DNA from: Bacillota bacterium
GTDB lineage: Bacteria > Bacillota > Clostridia > Lachnospirales > Lachnospiraceae
Assembly (NCBI GenBank): GCA_023436225.1
Contig: JAEZKA010000101.1
Coordinates: 173,125 to 237,124, forward strand
Direction of reading: 5' to 3'
DNA length: 64,000 nt
Numbering within the stretch: the first letter of the stretch is position 1; each line of letters opens with the position of its first letter. The position numbers and the translations under genes are program-made. Positions 1 through 8,484 of the stretch are shown piece after piece. The notes under the pieces were generated by a model that saw only the letters and a program-made list of their open reading frames with translations, did no database searches and was not told the DNA's origin.

Positions 1-114
1 TCCGATATATAGATTCACTACCTTGATTTCCTCACCGGCAGCCTCTGCTATAGAATAAAGATATGCAGTGGCATCCTGAGAAAAGCTGTTGCCGATTGCC
101 AGTATGTTAATCAT
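1..114 (-). CDS. DUF4886-like protein, N-terminal fragment
   Basis: Only the first 38 codons are inside the window; the gene runs off the left edge. The reading starts at an ATG (complement of 112-114) that overlaps the TGA of the preceding SemiSWEET-like gene in an ATGA arrangement, so the two are probably translationally coupled. The visible N-terminus begins MINILAIGNSFSQDATAYLY. The IGNSFSQD block is typical of DUF4886 proteins, an SGNH-hydrolase-like family in which GNS replaces the GDS nucleophile motif. Those relatives are mostly uncharacterised, some near carbohydrate genes. The assignment rests on this short motif, so the family is likely but the function is open. Confidence 0.65.
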   Translation of the reverse strand, partial: MINILAIGNSFSQDATAYLYSIAEAAGEEIKVVNLYIG

Positions 115-398
115 TGCTTCATCTCCCTTTCTTTCGCTAAATCAAGCTTTCGGTTGCGAAGATACAAGCATAAATCGATAATCACCATCGTGAAATTAAT
201 AAGATAAAACACCAGAACATAATTTAATTTGCCTGCCATAAACTTTGATGCAATTCCGAATAAATAACCTATAATGATAAAGTAAATAAATATAAGACTT
301 TTTCCCTTAGCTGTCCGGGACGTGTAAGATTTGATGATTGATATCGGCCAGGATATACCAAAGCATATCACCATAGCTGCTTCCATTAATTGTGCCAT
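111..398 (-). CDS. SemiSWEET/PQ-loop small membrane protein
   Basis: A 95-residue protein with three predicted membrane segments (about residues 5-20, 33-52 and 60-80). Residues 13-33 carry a PQ-loop-like pattern: a small-residue/Pro segment (GISWPISIIKSY), then a Thr/Ser/Lys-rich loop (TSRTAKGKSL). This size and pattern match bacterial SemiSWEETs, which dimerise to form a sugar channel. The Gln of a canonical PQ pair is absent (WPIS), as in many Clostridia members often annotated only as hypothetical. The stop overlaps the start of the DUF4886-like gene. Substrate unknown; membership is inferred from topology and the loop motif. Confidence 0.6.
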   Translation of the reverse strand: MAQLMEAAMVICFGISWPISIIKSYTSRTAKGKSLIFIYFIIIGYLFGIASKFMAGKLNYVLVFYLINFTMVIIDLCLYLRNRKLDLAKEREMKQ

Positions 399-461
399 TC
401 TACTTCTCTTCTTTCGCTAATCTTTTTCCCAAATTGTAGCACCTTAGGATAACTTTTTCAA

Positions 462-1223
462 TTATTTTAAATCATTCTTCATTTTTCTCTGGAATAACAA
501 GGCAGCTATGATATAAATGAACGATGCGTATATTAATATTATAATCAATGATTTCCCTAACTCTGTATAATTCCCCTGCAAAGCCATTCTCGCAGTACTC
601 GCCCCGTGATAGAACGGTAATGCATGGCACACCTTACCAAAGGTACCTCCAATTGCATCCACATCCATCCAGATACCGCCAAGTAGGCTGGCTGCAGTGA
701 TAATAATGGAGCATATCCCGGGTGCAGCCTTGTCATTCAGCAGTGTTCCGAAAAATAGACCGAAAGCGATAAACATCATTGCCGATGGCAACATTACCAG
801 GATACTCAACAGGATATTCCCTAGCTCAAAGGCATATCCTGTGATATTTCCAATCATAACCGAAGCAGCAAACGTAATGATGATCTGCAGTAGCGAAATA
901 ATCATTAGCGGCAATGTATATCCACCGATAAAGTCTATCCCATTCATTGGTGATGCATATAATCTTGTTAAGAAAGTAGTTGTACGGTCCTTCGATACCT
1001 GCAAACAGGTAAACAGCATAATAAAGGTTAGTCCAAACAATGCTATTCCCGGTGCTAAATTCTGTATATGAAATAATTCCATGCCAACTTCCTTTGGAAT
1101 GCTTCGGTTAACGATCGTCATGATCACTAGCATCACCAATGGAAAGCCTAGGCAGAAGATATAGCTTAGTGGATCTCTAAGTAATTCTTTGATTGTTCTT
1201 TTACAAAATATGAAGCTTCTCAT
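462..1223 (-). CDS. ABC-2 type transporter permease
   Basis: Membrane subunit of an ABC exporter, 253 residues from the chosen ATG at 1223, which has GGGAGG six bases upstream; an in-frame start at 1259 lacks such a site. The N-terminus (MRSFIFCKRTIKELLRDPLS) is the cytosolic coupling stretch typical of ABC2_membrane proteins. About six membrane segments follow, with the usual extracellular stretch after the first. It lies 41 bases downstream of the ATPase gene, with DUF3021 and LytTR genes ahead of it. Such four-gene sets are common in Firmicutes and often relate to resistance or peptide export; the substrate here cannot be read from sequence. Confidence 0.85.
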   Translation of the reverse strand: MRSFIFCKRTIKELLRDPLSYIFCLGFPLVMLVIMTIVNRSIPKEVGMELFHIQNLAPGIALFGLTFIMLFTCLQVSKDRTTTFLTRLYASPMNGIDFIGGYTLPLMIISLLQIIITFAASVMIGNITGYAFELGNILLSILVMLPSAMMFIAFGLFFGTLLNDKAAPGICSIIITAASLLGGIWMDVDAIGGTFGKVCHALPFYHGASTARMALQGNYTELGKSLIIILIYASFIYIIAALLFQRKMKNDLK

Positions 1224-1264
1224 ATTAACCTCCCATAATGCAGCTTTACTGCAGCTCATTCTCT

Positions 1265-1990
1265 CTAATACCCCTCAGCTATTGCAATAAATGCATCTTC
1301 CAAACTGGTTTTGCCAGTTTTCTGCTTTAATTCATCCACTGAACCCTGAGCTTTAATAATACCGTTCACCATGATAGCAATGCCATCCGAAAGGCTTTCC
1401 GCCTCTTCCATATAATGCGTGGTAAGAACAACAGTAACCTTTCCTCTTAACCTCTTAATAATACCCCAAAGTTCTCTTCTTGCCAGTACATCAAGACCTA
1501 AGGTAGGTTCATCCAAAAAGAGGAGCTTTGGTTCTGTCACCAGAGCCATAGCTATGCTTAGTCTTCTTTGCCAGCCTCCGGAAAGTGTTTTCGCTTTGCT
1601 GTTCTCCACTTCTTGCAATGAGAATTCCTCTATACATTGACAAACCTTTTCTTTCAACTGCTTCTTCGCACAACCGTATATCTCAGCAATAAATTCGAGA
1701 TTTTCCTTCACGGTAAGGTTTGGAGCTATGGCTGTCTCCTGAGGGGAGAGATTAATAAGCTTTTTGATTTCTTTCAGCTCAGTTTTCACGTCTTTATCAA
1801 ATATACGGATATCTCCCTCCGTAGGCCTAGAGAGTCCGGTAAGCATCCTGATTGTTGTAGTTTTACCGGCACCGTTCACTCCTAACAGAGAGAATACTTT
1901 TCCCTCCTCTATCGATAAAGAGATATTATTAACGGCTGCCTTACTTCCATAATCTTTCTTTAAATTTGTAATTACAATTGCATTAGCCAT
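1265..1990 (-). CDS. ABC transporter ATP-binding protein (drug/peptide exporter type)
   Basis: Nucleotide-binding subunit partnered with the permease downstream. It shows Walker A GVNGAGKTTT, signature LSGGWQRRLS, Walker B LLFLDEP with the D-loop GLD, and the switch His in TTHYMEEAESL. It belongs to the ABC-2/CcmA-type group that drives export. The ATG at 1990 (AGGAG nine bases upstream) is preferred to an in-frame GTG at 2005 without a good site, giving 241 residues. The C-terminus is short, with no added regulatory domain. It is co-oriented and closely spaced with the DUF3021 gene, so one operon is likely. Confidence 0.9.
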   Translation of the reverse strand: MANAIVITNLKKDYGSKAAVNNISLSIEEGKVFSLLGVNGAGKTTTIRMLTGLSRPTEGDIRIFDKDVKTELKEIKKLINLSPQETAIAPNLTVKENLEFIAEIYGCAKKQLKEKVCQCIEEFSLQEVENSKAKTLSGGWQRRLSIAMALVTEPKLLFLDEPTLGLDVLARRELWGIIKRLRGKVTVVLTTHYMEEAESLSDGIAIMVNGIIKAQGSVDELKQKTGKTSLEDAFIAIAEGY

Positions 1991-2016
1991 ATTTCTTCTC
2001 CTCACTTAATCTACTA

Positions 2017-2484
2017 TTACGGCTCATTTTCATTCATTTGAAGCAGCTTTTGATTAATTTTCGCAACGGACTTTTTACAAAGTGAATATTGGATTGTCCA
2101 GGTAATTACATAGGAAGCTATATAGCTGCATATAACGCTGAAAAAAGCTATTGGATACTTATTAATACCCCAGCAAAATATACTTACCGGCATCCAGAAA
2201 GCTGCAGTGATGATGAAATATATCACACTTTGTTTTAACAGGCTCCAACGTCCAATCTCCAAAATAACGGAACCCGCTCCAAATGCTGCACTCGTTAATC
2301 CAATCAGAACCATCTGTAACAGCAGCGCGATGATTTCCGAGTCAAAGTGAGCTGCATAATCCGGAACCAAGGGAATAAAATCCGGTTCCTTTGCGAATAT
2401 CATAATAATCAATGCCAATATAATATTAATGGAGATTGCATACATAAATCCATTTATTCCTCTAATTAGAGCTGTCTTAAGCAT
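2017..2484 (-). CDS. DUF3021 family membrane protein
   Basis: A 155-residue protein with four predicted membrane helices (roughly 10-30, 50-73, 83-103, 112-132) and a charged cytosolic tail, the size and layout of DUF3021. Such genes characteristically sit directly after a LytTR gene, as here (11 bases apart), and the pair resembles streptococcal LytTR regulatory systems in which a membrane protein holds its cognate LytTR regulator inactive. By that analogy this protein is probably the membrane-bound controller of the upstream regulator rather than a transporter subunit. The start ATG has AGGTGA upstream. Family assignment is from topology and context; the antagonist role is inferred. Confidence 0.8.
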   Translation of the reverse strand: MLKTALIRGINGFMYAISINIILALIIMIFAKEPDFIPLVPDYAAHFDSEIIALLLQMVLIGLTSAAFGAGSVILEIGRWSLLKQSVIYFIITAAFWMPVSIFCWGINKYPIAFFSVICSYIASYVITWTIQYSLCKKSVAKINQKLLQMNENEP

Positions 2485-2495
2485 TTTCCATCACC

Positions 2496-2936
2496 TCAAA
2501 TCCCCAAAACTTTCTTAATCTTAGACACATAACGACGAGATACAAAGGTTTTGATATCTCCCTGAAGATACATCAGAATAGTACCGGTTACGCTGGTATC
2601 GAGACGCTTTATTTTACGTAGATTTACAATCTCGGAATTGGATATTCTCGTAAACCGTCTGCCATCCAATGCTTCCTCCAGCTCAAATAGCCGTTGATGC
2701 AAGCGATAGTTTCCATTGGCTGTCGCTGCGTATATCTTTTGATTCTCCGTATAGATTCTGATAATGGCTTCGGTGGATAATAACTCCACACCATTTTCTG
2801 TATAACCGGTAATGGTAGTGTTAACTGCTTCCGACACCATTTGGACCAGTCTTTCCGTCTCACAACTCTTTTCTTTGTTACAAATATGGATCTCCGGTTC
2901 CGTATACTTCTTATCAATGATTAATTTTATTCTCAT
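2496..2936 (-). CDS. LytTR family transcriptional regulator
   Basis: A 146-residue DNA-binding protein with no receiver domain. The C-terminal LytTR domain (about 45-146) shows the family pattern: IIRIYTENQKIYAATANG, then RLFELEEAL, the recognition segment RFTRISNSEIVNLRKIKRL, and the ending FVSRRYVSKIKKVLGI. Residues 1-45 are a short domain common in stand-alone LytTR proteins next to DUF3021. It heads the operon with DUF3021 and an ABC exporter. Upstream is a pair of identical hexamers 21 bp apart, overlapping a promoter, which fits LytTR binding as a direct repeat and suggests autoactivation. The Shine-Dalgarno is modest (GGGCGG). Confidence 0.9.
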   Translation of the reverse strand: MRIKLIIDKKYTEPEIHICNKEKSCETERLVQMVSEAVNTTITGYTENGVELLSTEAIIRIYTENQKIYAATANGNYRLHQRLFELEEALDGRRFTRISNSEIVNLRKIKRLDTSVTGTILMYLQGDIKTFVSRRYVSKIKKVLGI

Positions 2937-2962
2937 CTATGTACCGCCCGCATAAATAATAT

Positions 2963-3029
2963 AGTATAACTTTGAACTAATTGAAACCATTATACAGTAA
3001 CTGGTCGTTTTTGAAAACTACTCGGTCGT
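2963..3029 (-). promoter_or_regulatory. LytTR operon promoter with two direct-repeat sites
   Basis: On the minus strand the hexamer ACGACC occurs at 3029-3024 and again at 3008-3003, exactly 21 bp (two helical turns) apart. Downstream is a TATAAT at 2994-2989 with a weak TTTTCA 17 bp ahead, and a second -10-like TATACT at 2968-2963. Two direct repeats about 21 bp apart are the classic LytTR target; the regulator gene starts at 2936. Which -10 is used cannot be decided by reading. Confidence 0.55.
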
Positions 3030-3173
3030 AAACCACAAGCTTCCGTTATTAATTGTACTTCATAATGAGGACATATCGAATTCCTCAACAGGTTGAAGTA
3101 CTTGCAGAATAATTCGTCGGCTTGCTGAACCTTCAAATCTTGCTATGCAAAGCATTGCCTGAATGCAAATTAT

Positions 3174-3261
3174 TAAAAAAGCTGCTACATAATGGAGTTA
3201 TCACAAAGATGAGTACAACTGACTCCCCTCCTCTTTGCAATATCTTCGATTGTGCAACAGC
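3174..3261 (-). terminator. Probable terminator of the GT39-like gene
   Basis: Reading the minus strand after the stop at 3275, an imperfect stem-loop (GCTGTTGCACA at 3261-3251 against TGTAGCAGC at 3189-3181, with inner CAAAG/CTTTG and GAGT/ACTC pairs) is followed by TTTTTT at 3180-3175. The stem has bulges, so confidence is moderate. Apart from this and the LytTR promoter, the 2937-3274 gap holds nothing recognisable. Confidence 0.45.
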
Positions 3262-3274
3262 CTCTTAAGACAGC

Positions 3275-4879
3275 CTATGTTACCTGCTTTTTATTCCTAT
3301 TCTTAATATAGTCATACACATTGGTATAACCCTGATACGATAGAATTATAAGAATTGGATATACCGGGTAGATGTATCTTGATTTGATTTCCCATAGAAT
3401 GTAGAAGCCGATAAAGCCCAACAGTACTATAATAAGTAATACCTCATCAAATCTCTTGCTTCTCATACAATTAAAAAGTCTAATCATCATAAAACAATAG
3501 ATGAGAAAGTTAATTCCATATAAGCTCCAAAGCAGCAGTCCTCGATAACGATTATCCCGGTTGAATAGTTCCGTAGCAGAGGTTTGATAGTCATACCCTC
3601 CCATAACGCTAACATTCTTATCTTTAACCGACTCGGGATCTACACCTAAGCCATATCGATCAATTTGGTAAGTTCCTTCTGTCCAGGTCCATAATATTTT
3701 TTTATAATACATACCTACCATATCTTTAAAAGAGGCCTCCTGGAGCTTTCTTCTGATTTCCTCCATGAATAATTTTTTACTCCGTTCTTTATCATATTCT
3801 GCCTTCTTTTCATAGATATTATAACTTTTTTTATGATCAAAGAAACCAAGTCGCATCATATTAATCCCCATATTCAACCATAGATGGACCGGTGCCGAAT
3901 TCTGATAGATGGATGCCTCCACTTTATGAGATGCCTGTAAAGCTGCATTCTGGGCCCAGCCAGGGATGACAAAAAGAAACAGCAGTATCAGGATGGAGGC
4001 TGTTATCTTTCTTATTCCAAGCTTCATAACATTAAGTAATAGGTAGATAATTGCCGCAATTAAGAATATGGCTCCTATATTTCTTAAATAATTTCCAAAG
4101 GATAACAACAGTGATGCGATTACAAGCTTCCTCATTCGTCCATCCTTTACAAATCGTATCATATAATATAGCATACCGGTAAAAAATGTCGTGGCGATTA
4201 CATCATTATATATATAATTACACATAAATAGGGCTGGAATATAGGTTGCCGCAAAGATTAAGACTCCATATTCATTGGAGTTCGCACCTTTGCGCAGACT
4301 TTGCGTATCTACCAATTTGAATTGCTTATTATTTACACGAAACTCTCTATAAATCAAGTAGGTAAACATTGTTGTAGCAAGCGTGAAAAATATATTGAAT
4401 AATTTGATTGCAAAGTATTTCCCGGGAAATGTGGCTAATATCCACTTGAAATATACAACCATTGAGAAATTAAAAGGAAATTTAAATAAATAGCCGCCCT
4501 TCTGAAAGGAGGAATAATCCTCTTTATCTAGTATCTCGGAAGCGATCGATAATAATTTCTTTGAATCGGCGGTAGGAAGCACAGGTAAGTCTACAATAAT
4601 CCAGTACTGGACCAAAAAAGAAACCAACAGAATAATTGGTATCACCAGCTTCCTACTAAGCTTATTCAGATGCGAAAAAATATAATACAGAACCATGCTA
4701 ATGGTTAGTAAAACAACTAAATATATAATAAAAGTCAAAAGCTTCTGCTTATGAAGAATCGGATTATCACCATATAGATAATAATTGAACTCTGCCCTAA
4801 TAAAGAACGAGGATATGATAAATAGCCCAATAAAAAAAATTAGTATGCAATAAAAAATCCTTTTGATCTGCTCAGACAT
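3275..4879 (-). CDS. GT39-like polytopic glycosyltransferase (GT-C fold)
   Basis: A 534-residue integral membrane protein with roughly 11-12 hydrophobic helices. The first extracytoplasmic loop follows helix 3 and contains PTADSKKLL, the acidic-loop position where GT-C enzymes (GT39, ArnT and PMT-like) hold the catalytic Asp. They transfer sugars from polyprenyl-phosphate carriers on the outer membrane face. The tail (LWEIKSRYIYPVYPILIILS) matches the conserved C-terminal helix of GT39-like proteins. The ATG at 4879 has AAGGAG seven bases upstream. It stands alone. It could glycosylate wall polymers or surface proteins; no acceptor is indicated. Confidence 0.75.
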   Translation of the reverse strand: MSEQIKRIFYCILIFFIGLFIISSFFIRAEFNYYLYGDNPILHKQKLLTFIIYLVVLLTISMVLYYIFSHLNKLSRKLVIPIILLVSFLVQYWIIVDLPVLPTADSKKLLSIASEILDKEDYSSFQKGGYLFKFPFNFSMVVYFKWILATFPGKYFAIKLFNIFFTLATTMFTYLIYREFRVNNKQFKLVDTQSLRKGANSNEYGVLIFAATYIPALFMCNYIYNDVIATTFFTGMLYYMIRFVKDGRMRKLVIASLLLSFGNYLRNIGAIFLIAAIIYLLLNVMKLGIRKITASILILLFLFVIPGWAQNAALQASHKVEASIYQNSAPVHLWLNMGINMMRLGFFDHKKSYNIYEKKAEYDKERSKKLFMEEIRRKLQEASFKDMVGMYYKKILWTWTEGTYQIDRYGLGVDPESVKDKNVSVMGGYDYQTSATELFNRDNRYRGLLLWSLYGINFLIYCFMMIRLFNCMRSKRFDEVLLIIVLLGFIGFYILWEIKSRYIYPVYPILIILSYQGYTNVYDYIKNRNKKQVT

Positions 4880-5062
4880 GCGAACTCCTTAATATAATTC
4901 ATAATAACTGAATGAACTATTTATAAGCTTATGGATTTTCCATTTTTTTATTCTGGAATATAATGTATGGAAAGACTGCAAATTCAATCTATTTTCACCG
5001 TACACATGTCTGTGTATCAAAGACATATTGTAGCTAACTGTTCGTCACACAAAGAATTTCTG

Positions 5063-5091
5063 TTGCAAAATTTGGTTTTTTCATATATGAT
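5063..5091 (+). promoter_or_regulatory. sigma-A promoter of tdh-kbl
   Basis: TTGCAA at 5063-5068, a 17-bp spacer, then TATGAT at 5086-5091, giving a leader of about 70 nt before the tdh start. No riboswitch-like structure is evident between promoter and gene. Confidence 0.65.
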
Positions 5092-5166
5092 TATAGTAAA
5101 GAAATCAATTACTTCGGATACATAACCTATGGATTTTTTAATCTAATTTTGTAAAGGAGACGGCTT

Positions 5167-6228
5167 ATGAATGAAAATGAAACCAAGACAATGTGGGCTC
5201 TGGTGAAGGAAAAGGCAGAACCCGGATTATGGATGAAGCGTGTTCCTATTCCATCAACCGGTAAGAACGAAGTAAAAATCAAGCTTCATAAGACTTCTAT
5301 CTGCGGCACCGATGTTCACATCTATAACTGGGATGAATGGTCCAGAAAGACCATCCCAATTCCGATGACCATTGGACATGAATTCGTCGGTGAAATTGTA
5401 GAAGTAGGGAATAATGTAGAGGGCTATGAAATCGGAGAACTGGTCTCCGGCGAAGGTCATATCGTCTGTGGCAAATGTCGTAATTGTCTGGCGGGGCATC
5501 GCCACCTTTGCAAGGATACCCAGGGGGTAGGCGTTAATCGTAACGGTGCCTTCGCTGAGTATCTAGTGATACCCAGCACGAATGTCTGGCGCTGTGATCC
5601 TTCCATCCGGGAAGAGCTCTTCTCCTGCTTTGATCCACTTGGCAATGCCGTTCATACTGCCCTCTCCTTTGATATGGTCGGGGAAGATGTGTTGATTACA
5701 GGTGCCGGACCCATCGGTGCAATGGCAGCAGCGGTCTGCCGTCATGTAGGCGCAAGACATGTTGTTGTTACCGATGTCAATGAGTACCGATTAGAGCTTG
5801 CTAAAAAGCTGGGTGCTAACTGTATCATCAATGTATCGAAGGAAAAGGTATCCGACGTAATGAAAACACTTGGTATGCGGGAAGGCTTTGATGTGGGTCT
5901 CGAGATGTCAGGAAGCTCGGCTGGATTCAACGATATGGTGAATAATATGAAGCACGGCGGAAAGATTGCACTCCTTGGATTACAAAAAGGAGGTACAATA
6001 ATTGATTGGGATAAGATAATATTTAACGGATTAACGATTAAAGGGATCTATGGTAGAGAAATGTACGAAACCTGGTATAAGATGTCAACAATGCTGCAAA
6101 GCGGATTATCCATTGATGATGTAATCACACACCGCTTTGACGCTATGGATTATGAAAAGGGCTTCGAGGTAATGAGATCCGGGTATTCCGGAAAAGTAAT
6201 CTTAGATTGGAGTCATATCAGCGATTAA
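5167..6228 (+). CDS. tdh: L-threonine 3-dehydrogenase
   Basis: Zinc-dependent medium-chain dehydrogenase that oxidises L-threonine to 2-amino-3-ketobutyrate with NAD+. The 353 residues show the catalytic zinc site (C46 in ICGTDVH, H71-E72 in GHEFVGE), the structural zinc cluster C101, C104, C107 and C115, and the Rossmann motif GAGPIGAMAA. The stretch CGTDVHIYNWDEW is diagnostic of threonine dehydrogenase among alcohol-dehydrogenase relatives. A strong AAAGGAGA site precedes the ATG. kbl follows after 44 bases, so the pair forms the threonine-to-glycine plus acetyl-CoA route. Function follows from family and pairing. Confidence 0.95.
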   Translation: MNENETKTMWALVKEKAEPGLWMKRVPIPSTGKNEVKIKLHKTSICGTDVHIYNWDEWSRKTIPIPMTIGHEFVGEIVEVGNNVEGYEIGELVSGEGHIVCGKCRNCLAGHRHLCKDTQGVGVNRNGAFAEYLVIPSTNVWRCDPSIREELFSCFDPLGNAVHTALSFDMVGEDVLITGAGPIGAMAAAVCRHVGARHVVVTDVNEYRLELAKKLGANCIINVSKEKVSDVMKTLGMREGFDVGLEMSGSSAGFNDMVNNMKHGGKIALLGLQKGGTIIDWDKIIFNGLTIKGIYGREMYETWYKMSTMLQSGLSIDDVITHRFDAMDYEKGFEVMRSGYSGKVILDWSHISD

Positions 6229-6272
6229 AAAACGATAGAGAATGATACTGTAAGAAAGGATTAGGCATAGCG

Positions 6273-7469
6273 ATGGAACGGAAAGAGGATATACTAAACC
6301 ATTATGTAACGGAGCTTCAAGCAATTAAGGAAGCCGGTTTGTTCAAAGGAGAAAGCCCCATCACCTCCGCTCAGGATTCTAAAGTAACCTTGGCAGATGG
6401 GCGAACTGTAATTAACATGTGTGCAAATAATTATCTGGGACTTGCGAATCACCCCCAAATTATTGAGGCGGCAAAGCGTTCCTATGATGAGCGGGGCTAT
6501 GGTTTATCCTCCGTTCGCTTTATTTGTGGAACACAGGATATTCACAAGAACTTAGAGAAGACGATAAGCCACTTTATTGGGACCGAGGATACCATACTAT
6601 ATTCCTCCTGCTTTGATGCGAACGGTGGATTATTCGAGACTATTTTGACTGAAGCGGATGCTGTGATCAGTGATGAGCTGAACCATGCTAGCATTATAGA
6701 TGGAATCCGTCTGTGCAAGGCAAAGCGATACCGTTATAAGAATAACAATATGGAAGACCTACGTGCCCAGCTAAAGGCCGCGGATGCTGACGGTGCCAGA
6801 ATTAAGCTGATTGCAACCGACGGAGTCTTTTCCATGGATGGTATTATCGCAGATTTAAAGAGCATCTGTGATCTAGCAGATGAATTCCATGCTCTTGTGA
6901 TGGTGGATGATAGTCATGCAGTAGGTTTCGTAGGAAAGACTGGCCGGGGAAGTGTGGAGTACTGTGGAGTTACCGGCAGGGTTGACATCATTACCGGCAC
7001 CCTTGGTAAAGCCCTAGGCGGAGCCTCCGGCGGATATACCAGCGGAAGAAAAGAGATTATTGATCTGTTACGCCAAAGAAGTCGTCCCTATCTCTTCTCC
7101 AATACCTTAGCCCCTTCTATTGTTAGTGCAAGTCTTGAAGTATTTGCTATGCTCGATCATGACACCTCATTGCGTGACCGACTGGAGGCTACCACTACCT
7201 ATTATCGGGGACTCTTAACAAGTGCCGGTTTTGATATTGTAAAGGGGGTTCATCCCATTGTGCCAATTATGCTCTATGACGAAAAAACTGCTGTGGAAAT
7301 GGCAAAACGTATGATGGAAAAGGGAGTATATGTAGTTGCCTTCTCCTACCCTGTCGTCCCAAAGGGAAAAGCCCGCATCAGGACCCAGGTTTCGGCAGCA
7401 CATACCAGGGAAGAGATTGATTATATCGTAAAATGCTTTGTTGAAGTTAAGGAAGCGATGAGTATTTAA
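6273..7469 (+). CDS. kbl: Glycine C-acetyltransferase (2-amino-3-ketobutyrate CoA ligase)
   Basis: PLP-dependent alpha-oxoamine synthase family enzyme of 398 residues that cleaves 2-amino-3-ketobutyrate with CoA to glycine and acetyl-CoA. Landmarks are MCANNYLGLANHP near residue 50, SSVRFICGTQDIHKNLE, the cofactor region DDSHAVGFVGKTGRG, and the PLP lysine in GTLGKALGGASGG at about residue 244. The unstable product of Tdh is its substrate, which explains the tight pairing. An AAAGGA site lies ahead of the ATG and a long hairpin follows the stop, so the two genes form one transcript. Confidence 0.95.
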   Translation: MERKEDILNHYVTELQAIKEAGLFKGESPITSAQDSKVTLADGRTVINMCANNYLGLANHPQIIEAAKRSYDERGYGLSSVRFICGTQDIHKNLEKTISHFIGTEDTILYSSCFDANGGLFETILTEADAVISDELNHASIIDGIRLCKAKRYRYKNNNMEDLRAQLKAADADGARIKLIATDGVFSMDGIIADLKSICDLADEFHALVMVDDSHAVGFVGKTGRGSVEYCGVTGRVDIITGTLGKALGGASGGYTSGRKEIIDLLRQRSRPYLFSNTLAPSIVSASLEVFAMLDHDTSLRDRLEATTTYYRGLLTSAGFDIVKGVHPIVPIMLYDEKTAVEMAKRMMEKGVYVVAFSYPVVPKGKARIRTQVSAAHTREEIDYIVKCFVEVKEAMSI

Positions 7470-7523
7470 CGTAGTTTAAATAGAGCTTAAAACAAGATGA
7501 ATTGATAAATTGTAATGAATAAG

Positions 7524-7577
7524 AATGGACTATATACTTCCTCATACACCGAAGGAGGAACGTATTTAGTCCATTTT
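7524..7577. terminator. Long hairpin after kbl (likely bidirectional terminator)
   Basis: A stem of about 20 bp with one mismatch and one bulge: AATGGACTA at 7524 pairs with TAGTCCATT near 7567-7575, continuing into TTCCTC/GAGGAA around the loop, followed by TTTT. It separates kbl from the convergent gene ending at 7669. Confidence 0.75.
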
Positions 7578-7668
7578 GGTTATTATCAAGTCATCTGCAC
7601 ACTTGCATACCATGGCCACCACCTGAGCACATCATCACTGGCAGTGATTAGATTTAAGTACCTGATTT

Positions 7669-8160
7669 TTATTCATTTTGGCCAACCAACTTCTTACACC
7701 TTTTTGACAAGGTGAAATAAACATACCAGATCACACTGAAAGCTATAACATAAGCAAGTGGAATTATTAACTCTCCAATCACCATTTCATTCACTGTTTG
7801 GTACTGCTGCTGACCATCTCCTACCAAATGCTCTCGTGATGTACGGTAAACATAGATGATGATCACATAGCAGGACGAGATAATCGAACGTACTATTAAA
7901 TATATCTTTGATGCTTTGACCAGGTTTTTCTTCAACCGATAACAATTCATTGCAGTATATAATGTAAAGATTACGAACAAAGAACTGATTAATAAAAAAG
8001 CAATTCGAATAACCGGTATTGCCTTAAAAGCCTCGTTCACCTGTGCTGAGAGCGAAAGCGTCTGTAAAATATCAAATGTTATTAGTGTTAAAATAAATAC
8101 TAGAATAAATCCCCTTTTTTCTTCGTTGTACTCGTATGGTTTTCGAAATTCTTCATCCAT
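7669..8160 (-). CDS. Small polytopic membrane protein, DUF2569-like
   Basis: A 163-residue protein with four predicted helices (about 18-37, 50-70, 83-103, 128-150) and a soluble N-terminal tail (MDEEFRKPYEYNEEKRG). The end, a Trp/Tyr-rich helix running into SKRCKKLVG, resembles the closing motif of DUF2569 (YF..SKRVKNTF), and the four-helix layout agrees. No catalytic residues or partner are visible. It is monocistronic, convergent with kbl and divergent from the chemoreceptor. The family call is tentative and no function is proposed. Confidence 0.5.
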   Translation of the reverse strand: MDEEFRKPYEYNEEKRGFILVFILTLITFDILQTLSLSAQVNEAFKAIPVIRIAFLLISSLFVIFTLYTAMNCYRLKKNLVKASKIYLIVRSIISSCYVIIIYVYRTSREHLVGDGQQQYQTVNEMVIGELIIPLAYVIAFSVIWYVYFTLSKRCKKLVGQNE

Positions 8161-8484
8161 CGCTACCCCTCCCTCGATATCTATGATGCTATTGCATACT
8201 CCTATATCATCCTTTAATCAGACTGTAGCATATTGACTATTTTCTAATTAAAGGAAAATACCTATTTAGATTATATCTTGGCATACTTATTTTAGCAATA
8301 GAAGTAGGACTTAAAAATAGTAATAAATAACAGTATTTGCATTATTTACACATAAATTACATAGTTTATTCATGGAATTTATGTTGCGAAAAATGTATAA
8401 TTTAGGTAGATTGCTTATGGCAGTAGAAGTTAGTGTGATAGGGAAAAGGAGCGAATTACTAGTGATGAAAAAGGAGCGATTGAT
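8161..8484. other. Divergent intergenic region
   Basis: 324 bases of AT-rich DNA between two divergent genes. A TATAAT at 8396-8401 directly follows TG and could be the -10 of the chemoreceptor gene, with only a weak -35 (TGGAAT at 8373). No sigma-28-type flagellar promoter was recognised. Nothing else stands out. Confidence 0.35.

Noticed and set aside
697..1071. 124-residue rightward frame inside the ABC permease gene
   Set aside because: Antisense shadow of a well-supported membrane protein gene.
4880..5166. Riboswitch or T-box ahead of tdh
   Set aside because: A glycine or threonine-responsive leader would make sense, but the leader from the mapped promoter is only about 70 nt and has no recognisable conserved motif or terminator.
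7515..7715. 66-residue rightward reading frame after kbl
   Set aside because: It runs through the terminator hairpin and the end of the convergent gene, has no ribosome site, and shows no protein-like composition.
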